This document shows, piece after piece, positions 16,049 through 23,689 of a stretch of 64,000 nucleotides of DNA. The stretch lies in assembly GCA_016709005.1 (NCBI GenBank), contig JADJEU010000001.1, forward strand, positions 248,001 to 312,000. The letters run 5' to 3'. The stretch's first letter is position 1. Every line of letters starts with the position of its first letter. The translations under genes and the position numbers were made by a program. The DNA is from Crocinitomicaceae bacterium. Its GTDB lineage: Bacteria > Bacteroidota > Bacteroidia > Flavobacteriales_D > Crocinitomicaceae. Under the pieces are notes generated by a model. That model searched no databases and was not told where the DNA came from. It saw only the letters and a list, made by a program, of their open reading frames with translations.

Positions 16049-17177
16049 TCAACGCATGTATACACGTTTCATCCATTGTTTGAAAAGTGGGTCAATAAAC
16101 TCCATCGTATTTCCGTAGATGTCAATGACTTCTTTGTCAACAAGGGCTTTGCGCACGCGCACTACGTTGGCAGAACTACCCAAATTGTATTTGCGAATGA
16201 CGTCAGCTGTACTGAATTGTTGCACTTCATCTACCATGGCACGTAAAAAGTTAAGCTGTTTGTTGCTGAGCAGATCGGTTTCTTTTTGAAAAAGCAGATC
16301 ATTCATCAATAAAAGCTCCTCTAAAGATTTGAGCACCGTTTTTTCATTACAGATCTTGGTTGTGTTTTCCCAACAAATGGCGGATAGTTGCTGAACAAAG
16401 TAAGGGTGATTCTCCATCAGATCCGCAATGAGCGCAGCAGCTTTTGGATCCGCTTCTTTTTTTGTCTTTTTAAATTGTTTCTGAATGTATTTGATCCAAT
16501 GATCTTTTTCAATTTTTGAAAGAAAAAACAAATCGCCGAATTTGTAAAAGGGCATTGATTTGTGTTCGAATATTTCTGAAAGCATATTGCGTTTACTTCC
16601 ATAAAGGCAATAGCATGTTAGGTTGTGGTGCTGCCACTGAGCCCTGAGTTTTTTTTGAAAAGCAAGTGGATTGTCAAAGTGCGAAATGTTTTGAAACTCA
16701 TCAATGCAAACAACTAATTCAATGTTTTTGAGTTTGCAGATTTTTTCAGGCAGATTTAGAATTTCATCCGGATGTTTTCTTAGATCCTGAATGTCAAAAC
16801 CTAATTGAAATTCATTGTTCTGATCAATTCCAACCGTTATTTTTGGGGTAACAAGTTTGAAAAGTGTCTTGAGTATTTTTAGTCTCTCTTCAAGTTTAGT
16901 ATAAGTTGCCTGCAAAATTCTGCTGGAGAACATCTCATAAAATTCTTTTTCATCGCGCACGTTAAACAGATCGACATACACGGGTACAATCTTTTTGTTG
17001 CTCAATGCAAGTTCACCAGCGGCTTTTTTTACAAGAGAAGATTTACCCCACCTACGCGGTGAAATAAGGATTGTGTTGATTTTTGAGTTGAAGTTCCGCT
17101 GAAGAAAAAGCAGTTCCGTTCTCTGTTTACAAAAACACGGGCTCAATTACTTTTCCATATTTAAAGGGAATAATCAT
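16049..17177 (-). CDS. AAA+ ATPase with winged-helix C-terminus, 5' end out of frame
   Basis: The main frame encodes about 350 residues of an archaeal-type/STAND-like ATPase: Walker A ISPRRWGKSSLVKK, Walker B LVVCIDEFQNI, YGSKRNML (sensor region), then a lid region and a winged-helix-like C-terminus (VQQFSTADVIRKYNLGSSANVVRVRKALVDKEV). The track-like start TTG at 17146 gives an odd leader MSPCFCKQRTE. Upstream, ATG 17177 opens MIIPFKYGKVIEPVF, the family's usual N-terminus, which is joined to the ATPase frame by removing one base in an A5 run (17131-17135); as written it stops at 17127-17129. The TATCTTTG promoter lies 14 nt before ATG 17177, supporting that start. Function unknown; such ATPases are common accessory genes. 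Confidence 0.75.
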
Positions 17178-17191
17178 TCAATTATTTTCCT

Positions 17192-17199
17192 CAAAGATA
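17192..17199 (-). promoter_or_regulatory. Promoter -7 box (TATCTTTG) for the AAA ATPase
   Basis: Exact TAnnTTTG match on the minus strand, 14 nt upstream of ATG 17177. The iterons at 17211-17265 cover the -33 region and further upstream. Confidence 0.6.
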
Positions 17200-17210
17200 T
17201 AAAATTTTTT

Positions 17211-17265
17211 GGAGGTAACAATATTGTTAGTAACACATTAGTTAGTAACAAGTATGTTAGTAACA
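17211..17265. repeat. Phased palindromic iterons upstream of the AAA ATPase promoter
   Basis: GTTAGTAACA occurs exactly at 17226-17235, 17241-17250 and 17256-17265, a strict 15-bp period, with a diverged copy GGAGGTAACA one period earlier (17211-17220). Each core GTTA-G-TAAC is itself a palindrome with one central base. The array covers the -33 region and upstream of the ATPase promoter, as an operator array would. Confidence 0.75.
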
Positions 17266-17311
17266 ATGTTGTTACATTTTAAATGCCTCGTTAGCAAAGG
17301 ATCTTTGCTGA

Positions 17312-17497
17312 TTAAGACTTTGATTTTGGATTGATTTTTCCAGTCTTTTTGTCAAAGCCGTACGGGCAATGTTTGCATCCGCTTTTGCAACAATATCCTC
17401 TTTTGAGATGATATTTTTCGGTGAAAATAATGTAGCCTTCTGGCGTTTTATAGAAGTCTTCAGGCTCAAGCTGTGATGGTTTTGAAAAATCGCCCAT
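17312..17497 (-). CDS. DUF5522 family small Cys-rich protein
   Basis: A 61-residue protein with EDFYKTPEGYIIFTEKYHLK followed by RGYCCKSGCKHCPYGFDKKTG, the full hallmark of DUF5522 with four Cys (CC...C..C) likely binding a metal or Fe-S centre. Function unknown; widely conserved in Bacteroidota. Its ATG overlaps the stop of the upstream subtilase gene (TAATG at 17499-17495), so translation is probably coupled. It is real despite its size; the overlapping frame at 17272-17469 is a shadow. Confidence 0.88.
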   Translation of the reverse strand: MGDFSKPSQLEPEDFYKTPEGYIIFTEKYHLKRGYCCKSGCKHCPYGFDKKTGKINPKSKS

Positions 17498-20115
17498 TAC
17501 TGTTTAATGAATTTGGCCAGATAAATTCCACTTGCTGTTTCAACTCTCACAAAGTAAATCCCACGAGCCAATCCGTCAATTGAAACTAAATTGGTTTCAG
17601 ATGGTGAGGCATGCAAGATGTGTTTGCCAGAATAATCCAAAATCTGTATCGACTGGATTGGTTCACTGCAGGTAATTTGAATTTGGTTCGTAGCCGGGTT
17701 TGGATAAACACTCAGCAAAGTAATTGCTGATTCATCAATACCGGTTTGTGGACCAATATAAACACAGTAATCTTCATACTCACCAAAGAACGAGCTGATC
17801 GGACAAATTTCGGGAGCAGATAATGCGCGCATTCCAATTCGCATTTTTGTAATTCCAGGCGTAGCGCTTAATGGAATAGTGATAATTGTATTCAAGGTTG
17901 TATTGGTAGTTACGTTATTCAAAATGTTCTCTGTGGTTTCAAAAATGCCGTTGTAGTTGAAGTCAATCCAAATTGAAAATCCTTCTGTAAATGCACTGCC
18001 AGAATATCCGGGCGTAAGATTAATATTATAAACAACACCTGGTGTAAGCGCTGTAATAATTTGATTTGATTGCAACCAGCCGCCATTTGAACCAGTGCTG
18101 TTTGTAAAGCCATTGATGGAGATACTCTGAATCCACTCAAGGTTTGCATTATATCCGGATACATCACAGTAGTTTTGCTCAGTACATGCACCGCAACCGA
18201 GCGTGGCAATAGTATGGGTAGAACCATATCCTTGCGTACTGTCTGCGCATTGTGTATGAATTTGAAAATCGTATGTCGCACAACCTGATAATCCTGTAAA
18301 TGCATAAGGCGCTGCAACGTTTGTTATCTCTGTCCAAACAGCATCGGTACTTATTTTGTAACGGAGATCATAAGACGTTGCAGACAGAACATCTGCCCAA
18401 TCTAAGGTGATTGAATTTGAATTTTTTGAGACAACTGTCAGCGCAGGATTTGTACAGCAACCATCAGTCTGAAAGGTGAAAGGGTTGGAAAGTGAGCTTG
18501 AATCTACACCGCAATTTGCCTGGAGATAAAAAGTGTAGTAAGAGCATGGTTGCAGGGTGTCTATGAGGAGTGAGTTTCCGGCAACAATATTCGTAGGTAC
18601 GGCAGGTGAACCTGACAATGAAAACCAAACGATATAATCTGTCGCAAAACCATCCCACGTAATTTCAACTGAAGTGTCAGATACAACAGGCGTGTTCAAA
18701 TAGTAGGGTGTAATGCAAGTTGCCGGATCACATGCAGCAAGTAAACTATCAATATATTTTTTTACGTTGGCGCGACCGCCGCTTGAAACTTCTGTCATTA
18801 ATCCTGCTGTTTGGTCTACGCTTTCTAACAAATAATCTTTCATGTCAAGTGCTGCATCTGCAGGATTTGATTTTACGAAATTGATAAAGTCTGCGCAAGG
18901 CACTGAATAGGCAAGTGCAACACATCCCGTAACTAATGGCGTTGCAAAAGAGGTTCCGCTGGTTGTTGAATATGCGTTTGAAATAGATGTCGTTCGCACG
19001 CTGCTTCCCGGTGCACCTAAATCAACATTTGTAGTTCCGTAGCCAGAGCTTGCTCTTAAATCCTGACTGTTGGTCATCGTTACAGCAACTAAATATTCAC
19101 TAGGACAAGTTGTAGGAAGATCACCCACAACATCTACGTTAGCATTGTCATTCGTGGTTGCTCCAATACTTAAAACACCATAATATCCAAGGCTGTCATA
19201 CATGGCACACCACAGTGGTGAATCTGCCGGACTGCCGCCGTCAATACCCCAGGACGAACTGGTTGCAACGACAAAAGCGCCTTCCTGTCCTTGTGAATCG
19301 TTGTAGCGTTTGCGCATGCTGAGTGGATAACTATATGCCGCAATAACTGTTGCTTCATTCGAAGCTTGCTGCCCCTGAACGATCATCATTTTAACATCCC
19401 AATTGACTCCACTAACACCTGTAATGTTGTCTCCGGTAGCGCCAATCATTCCAGCGACACGTGTTCCGTGAGTGCCTGCCGTAATCACATCATTGAGGGT
19501 GATAACATGCCATCCCAAGTAATCATCAACGTAGCCGTTGTTATCATCGTCAATTCCGTTGTCGGGAATCTCTGCATAATTTTTCCAGATATTATCTTTT
19601 AAATCAATGTGATTAATATCTACTCCAGATCCTTCAATGATGCAAACTACAATGGTGTCGCCATGTGTGGTTAATCCGCCGGTTGTAATGTCCCAGGCTT
19701 CCGGTGAATCAATATCCGCATCAACTGTTCCGCCTGTTTGGCCGGTATTTTTGTGATGCCACTGTTCATCAAATAAAGTATCGGAAGGAATTGTTTCACG
19801 TTCGTAGACATAATGATTTTTTTGTGCAACCATTATTCCAGTTGTGCTATTACAATAGCTGATAATTCTGTTTAAATCTAAAGATGAATCTGAAAAACGC
19901 AATTGATAAATATTCATGACCGGACTAATGCATGCCGATGATTCAATCGTCAAAAAAAGATCTTGCTCCATCTGACGAAAAATTTCAAGACTTGAACTTG
20001 ACGGGTTTATTTGAATCAGTAGTTCACCTTTGACAAAATCATTTTTTTGCGCAAGTCCGTTTATCGAATTCATTAATCCGACGACCAATAAAATATTTTT
20101 CAGAAGTTTCATCAT
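17497..20115 (-). CDS. T9SS-secreted S8 subtilase-like protein with FnIII, GEVED and type A sorting tail
   Basis: About 872 residues. Signal peptide (residues 1-22), S8 domain (about 130-460) with His216 in AGTHGTRVAG and Ser389 in TSGTSFATPLV. Where the catalytic Asp is expected (V-I-D-T-G-V-D) the protein reads CIIEGSGVDINH, so Asp is replaced by Gly with Glu one residue before. Then two FnIII-like units (about 475-640), a GEVED domain (IWIDFNYNGIFE), and a type A sorting tail (VYPNPATNQIQI, LDYSGKHIL, GIYFVRVETASG). It is exported by T9SS. Two ATGs (20115 and 20112) are adjacent; a TATTTTTG box at 20120-20127 makes the transcript almost leaderless and favours 20112. Activity is uncertain because of the Asp site. 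Confidence 0.85.
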   Translation of the reverse strand: MMKLLKNILLVVGLMNSINGLAQKNDFVKGELLIQINPSSSSLEIFRQMEQDLFLTIESSACISPVMNIYQLRFSDSSLDLNRIISYCNSTTGIMVAQKNHYVYERETIPSDTLFDEQWHHKNTGQTGGTVDADIDSPEAWDITTGGLTTHGDTIVVCIIEGSGVDINHIDLKDNIWKNYAEIPDNGIDDDNNGYVDDYLGWHVITLNDVITAGTHGTRVAGMIGATGDNITGVSGVNWDVKMMIVQGQQASNEATVIAAYSYPLSMRKRYNDSQGQEGAFVVATSSSWGIDGGSPADSPLWCAMYDSLGYYGVLSIGATTNDNANVDVVGDLPTTCPSEYLVAVTMTNSQDLRASSGYGTTNVDLGAPGSSVRTTSISNAYSTTSGTSFATPLVTGCVALAYSVPCADFINFVKSNPADAALDMKDYLLESVDQTAGLMTEVSSGGRANVKKYIDSLLAACDPATCITPYYLNTPVVSDTSVEITWDGFATDYIVWFSLSGSPAVPTNIVAGNSLLIDTLQPCSYYTFYLQANCGVDSSSLSNPFTFQTDGCCTNPALTVVSKNSNSITLDWADVLSATSYDLRYKISTDAVWTEITNVAAPYAFTGLSGCATYDFQIHTQCADSTQGYGSTHTIATLGCGACTEQNYCDVSGYNANLEWIQSISINGFTNSTGSNGGWLQSNQIITALTPGVVYNINLTPGYSGSAFTEGFSIWIDFNYNGIFETTENILNNVTTNTTLNTIITIPLSATPGITKMRIGMRALSAPEICPISSFFGEYEDYCVYIGPQTGIDESAITLLSVYPNPATNQIQITCSEPIQSIQILDYSGKHILHASPSETNLVSIDGLARGIYFVRVETASGIYLAKFIKQ

Positions 20116-20119
20116 AAGT

Positions 20120-20127
20120 CAAAAATA
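20120..20127 (-). promoter_or_regulatory. Promoter -7 box (TATTTTTG) for the subtilase
   Basis: Exact TAnnTTTG match on the minus strand, 4 nt before ATG 20115 and 7 nt before ATG 20112. The start at 20112 is more compatible with transcription beginning a few bases after the box. Confidence 0.55.
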
Positions 20128-20257
20128 GTCAAATCTCTTTGTTTATAACGTATCTATTGAGTGAAAGGATAGGTTGATTGAGTGAGAAATCCAGGACAAA
20201 TGTAACCTAATGCTGAATCAATCAGTAAAAAAGGCACACGACAAAAACAACAACCTT

Positions 20258-20746
20258 ATGAAATTCAAAACAACTATTCTGGCGTTAGCCATAATCAGTG
20301 GTGCATTTTCTGCACACGCTCAAGGATCTGGCAAAGTTACCTTAAAGGCCGAAATTGAATCAGCAAATGAAAAACGCGATCTTCAGATATCAGTTCTGGA
20401 TCTTGCAACAAAAGACCTTGTTCAACGGGATGTAGTAAGTAATCTTTATCATTGTACACTTCCGCTGAATCAACGGTATATGCTCCATTTCCAGAAAGAA
20501 GGTCATCCTGCAACACGCTTGATTATTGACACCAATACACCGATGGAGATGTCTTATTTTCTAAACATTCACTTGAAATTGAATAATTCTGGATCTGAAA
20601 TGGAAACTGGAATTTCTGTTTCTGCCGGTAAAATAATTTTCGATGAGGCTAAAGGCAATTTTGATCTTGCTCAGGATGGTGCAACAGGTGCCCGAATGCT
20701 GGCTTTAGCTTATACATCTGCGGCGCCCGTTATCGCTAAATTCTAA
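20258..20746 (+). CDS. Secreted protein of unknown function
   Basis: About 162 residues. MKFKTTILALAIISGAFSAHAQ is a clear Sec signal peptide cleaved after AHA-Q. The mature part is beta-rich (SGKVTLKAEIESANEKRDLQI, VLDLATKDLVQRDVVSNLYHCTLPLNQRYMLHFQ split over two strands) with one Cys, and looks like a carboxypeptidase-regulatory-like or transthyretin-like sandwich, but no family is certain. The start at 20258 is chosen because the signal peptide begins there; the frame extends up to 20210. The 3' end overlaps the convergent Omp85 gene by 4 nt. Confidence 0.6.
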   Translation: MKFKTTILALAIISGAFSAHAQGSGKVTLKAEIESANEKRDLQISVLDLATKDLVQRDVVSNLYHCTLPLNQRYMLHFQKEGHPATRLIIDTNTPMEMSYFLNIHLKLNNSGSEMETGISVSAGKIIFDEAKGNFDLAQDGATGARMLALAYTSAAPVIAKF

Positions 20747-22371
20747 AAGCTGCTTTTAAACCCTAAGTGGATTTTAGAATTTGAAAACTCGATTGGATTT
20801 TTATTCTCCCAGCCGTTAGCCAAAATAATTTCAAGTTTGATATTGCCGGTTGAAAAAGTAAAACCAAATCCAATAGCCTGTGCAATGTTAAAATCACCGT
20901 AATGATATTGCGCGTAATCGTAAAGAATTTTGAAGGATAATACTTCAACGGGGGCAAATTCAATTTCATTATTCACCACTACAACATCATTTCCAATTAA
21001 TTCTAATTCGTAAAATCCGCGAATACTTTTTAACCCTCCGAAAAAGATGAGTTCATTTCTGGAAAGATTTTGGGAAGAGGTGAGTCCGTCATACTGAATG
21101 GAATTGTTCAGGTGAAAGTATTTTAAGAAGTCAATCACGTGCTCATAACGCAACATGTATTTACTATTTGATTCATCACTGGCATTCACATCAATGCTAT
21201 CTGCGCGATATTTGAAAAATCCGCCATTCATTGAAATAATCGGATGGTAAAATCGGTAAGATTCTGGCAACAATGGTTTGAATTTTACAGATAGCCCAAT
21301 TGTATTTTTTTTATAATCTCTCAAGTCAGTCGGAATAGTTTTAAGTAAAGTGGTAGAACTTTCCAGTTGATAGTAAATACCAATCCGATAAAATGGATTC
21401 AGATAGGAAACGTCAAAAAAAGCATCTGCCCGAACAAAAGAACTGTCTTGTTTTTGAAGATTCAGGCGTGTACCAAGCCCAATAGGCGTTTGCAGAATGT
21501 ACGGTACTTCCAGATTCAGCTTGAGATTTTGTGTATTGTTTGGATTGTTTTTCCAATTAACCTGAAAAACTTCTGCGCGATTAAACGCATTGTGTAGTGA
21601 CAGATTAAAAAATCCGTTGAGAACTAATTTTTCGGTTGTTTTATCTTGTTGAAATCCAACATAGCCATCTGCATCACTTGAGTTTTCTTTTTCGATGAAA
21701 ATAAATAGTTCTGCCTTGCCAGGCCTGAATAAAACTTCTACCGGGCGCATGAGTTTGTATAGGGCAGATGATCGGATGAGCTGATCAATGGCTCTTATTT
21801 TTGATTCGTTATAGGGCTCGCCAACTTTAAGTGCCGTGAGATTCAAAATAGTTTGCTCGTGAAATTTACTTTTGCTTTTGATGGTGATTTTGTCAATTGT
21901 AAAAAACAAACCTGAGTCTATCCTATAGGTTAAAAGCAATTTATTTTTGTCTTCCGTTTGTTCCGTAATTTGAATTCGGGCAAAAGGAAATCCTGAATTT
22001 TCCAGCAGCGTAATTTCACGGTTGATTGTCTTTAAAACAGCAAGGTAATCTTTGTGTTTATAAAGTTTGTTCTTTTTGCTTAGCGAATCAGATTCCTGCG
22101 TGAGAATAATTTTTTCAAAGTGATTTTCATAGCCATAATAATAGTGAATCACATTCGATTTGACGGTTGAATCTTTTAAATACAAACCTGTATAACCCTG
22201 AAGTTTGAATTGAGTCAGCGCCTTTTCTTTATAACGCTTTGCAAATGTACTGTCAAGTACAATTTTATTCTTTACAGTTATTTTATCAACATGAAAATAC
22301 AAAGTCGTTTCCCGTTGAGAAAAGAGTGAAGTGCCAAGAAATAGTGCCAAAAGCGGCAACCAGATTTTCAT
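20743..22371 (-). CDS. Omp85/BamA-TamA family outer-membrane protein
   Basis: A 542-residue protein with a signal peptide (MKIWLPLLALFLGTSLFS) and N-terminal POTRA-like region (about 60-240; FFTIDKITIKSKSKFHEQTILN) followed by a barrel of amphipathic strands, with the strand-rich ending GNIKLEIILANGWENK...IHLGFKSSF, ending in Phe as barrels do. The RGFYELELIGNDVVVVNNEIEFAP segment resembles the RGY/F-type lid-barrel motif (R-G-F, about residue 447) of Omp85 proteins. It is shorter than BamA and has only two or so POTRA-like units, so an Omp85-like protein of unknown client is more likely than BamA itself. Confidence 0.75.
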   Translation of the reverse strand: MKIWLPLLALFLGTSLFSQRETTLYFHVDKITVKNKIVLDSTFAKRYKEKALTQFKLQGYTGLYLKDSTVKSNVIHYYYGYENHFEKIILTQESDSLSKKNKLYKHKDYLAVLKTINREITLLENSGFPFARIQITEQTEDKNKLLLTYRIDSGLFFTIDKITIKSKSKFHEQTILNLTALKVGEPYNESKIRAIDQLIRSSALYKLMRPVEVLFRPGKAELFIFIEKENSSDADGYVGFQQDKTTEKLVLNGFFNLSLHNAFNRAEVFQVNWKNNPNNTQNLKLNLEVPYILQTPIGLGTRLNLQKQDSSFVRADAFFDVSYLNPFYRIGIYYQLESSTTLLKTIPTDLRDYKKNTIGLSVKFKPLLPESYRFYHPIISMNGGFFKYRADSIDVNASDESNSKYMLRYEHVIDFLKYFHLNNSIQYDGLTSSQNLSRNELIFFGGLKSIRGFYELELIGNDVVVVNNEIEFAPVEVLSFKILYDYAQYHYGDFNIAQAIGFGFTFSTGNIKLEIILANGWENKNPIEFSNSKIHLGFKSSF

Positions 22372-22426
22372 GTTAGGATAACGGTAAATTCAGAAGAAAA
22401 TTAGCGAAATTCTTCCAAACTCATCC

Positions 22427-23626
22427 TTAGTTGGTTCTGCCCGGGTAAACTTTCAGTGCTTCTTCCAGACATTTTACAGCATTTTTCAAAGCTGATTTCT
22501 CCAAAACATAAGCAATTCTAGCTTCGTTTTTTCCAAGTCCTTTAGTTGCATAAAACCCACTGGCAGGCGCCATCATCACGGTTTGATTTTCAAAACTAAA
22601 ATCTTCCAATAACCATTGACAGAACTTATCAGCATCATCAACCGGAAATTTAGCAACACAATAAAAAGCGCCTTTTGGTTTTGGACAAAATACACCCGGA
22701 ATTTTATTCAAACCATCGACCAGAATATTTCTACGATCCACATATTCTGCAATCACTTCATCAAAATAAGATTGTGGTGTTTGCAAAGCTGCTTCTCCTG
22801 CAATTTGACCAAAAGTAGGCGGTGATAAACGTGCCTGACCAAATTTTAGAGCCGTTGACATCACTTCTTTGTTTCGTGAAATCAATGCGCCAATACGAGC
22901 TCCACACATGCTGTAACGTTTCGAAACAGAGTCAATCAAAACAACATTTTCGTCAATACCTGAAAGATTCATTACAGAAAAAGGTTGTGCGCCATCGTAG
23001 CAGAACTCACGGTAAACTTCATCTGCAAAAAGAAATAAATCATGTTTTTTTACAAGATCACGCAATTTCTCTAATTCCTCTTTTGAGTAAAGATATCCAG
23101 TTGGGTTGCCTGGATTACAGATTACAATCACTTTGGTTTTTGGAGTGATTAATTTTTCAATCTCAGAAACCGGAGGCAGTGCAAAGCCATCGTCAATTTT
23201 AGAAGTAACGGGTACAACACTTAAGCCTGCTGTCATAGCAAAGCTGTTGTAGTTTGCATAGAACGGTTCTGGAATAATCACTTCATCGCCAGGATTACAG
23301 CACGTCATGAAGGCAAATACCAATGCTTCTGAACCACCGGTTGTAATCATGATTTCATCAAAATTGATATTGATACCCGTCTTTTTATAATAATCTGCCA
23401 AACCTCTGCGGTAAGATTCATAACCCGCCGAGTGACTATATTCAATGACTGTTTTATCTGTGTTGCGGATTGCATTCATTGCCACTTCTGGGGTTTTAAT
23501 GTCCGGTTGACCGATATTAAGGTAGTAAACGGTTTTACCTAAACTCTTTGCTTTTTCAGCATAAGGAACCAGTTTACGAATGGGTGACTGAGGCATTTCA
23601 ATACCTTTCTTAGAAATCGATGGCAT
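22427..23626 (-). CDS. PLP-dependent class I aminotransferase (aspartate aminotransferase type)
   Basis: A 399-residue cytoplasmic enzyme. Seen: YLNIGQPDIKTP near the N-terminus, ITTGGSEALVFAFMTCCNPGDEVIIPEPFY (split over PLP phosphate loop), ICNPGNPTGYLYS, FADEVYREFCYDG, the PLP Lys in DSVSKRYSMCGARIG (about residue 235-240) and QARLSPPTFGQIAGEAAL. It transfers amino groups between aspartate-like amino acids and 2-oxo acids; exact substrate is not resolved. TATTTTTG at 23643-23650 precedes the ATG by 16 nt. The gene stands alone between an Omp85 gene and a histidine kinase. Confidence 0.9.
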   Translation of the reverse strand: MPSISKKGIEMPQSPIRKLVPYAEKAKSLGKTVYYLNIGQPDIKTPEVAMNAIRNTDKTVIEYSHSAGYESYRRGLADYYKKTGININFDEIMITTGGSEALVFAFMTCCNPGDEVIIPEPFYANYNSFAMTAGLSVVPVTSKIDDGFALPPVSEIEKLITPKTKVIVICNPGNPTGYLYSKEELEKLRDLVKKHDLFLFADEVYREFCYDGAQPFSVMNLSGIDENVVLIDSVSKRYSMCGARIGALISRNKEVMSTALKFGQARLSPPTFGQIAGEAALQTPQSYFDEVIAEYVDRRNILVDGLNKIPGVFCPKPKGAFYCVAKFPVDDADKFCQWLLEDFSFENQTVMMAPASGFYATKGLGKNEARIAYVLEKSALKNAVKCLEEALKVYPGRTN

Positions 23627-23642
23627 ACACGTTAATTTTTTT

Positions 23643-23650
23643 CAAAAATA
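23643..23650 (-). promoter_or_regulatory. Promoter -7 box (TATTTTTG) for the aminotransferase
   Basis: Exact TAnnTTTG match on the minus strand, 16 nt upstream of ATG 23626. Confidence 0.6.
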
Positions 23651-23689
23651 AGGAGATTCGGCAGATTCAAAGTTTTATTTATTTTTTTT

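Noticed and set aside
17211..17275. CRISPR array
   Set aside because: The unit is 10 nt at a 15-nt period with no true spacers, too short for CRISPR, and no cas genes are near.
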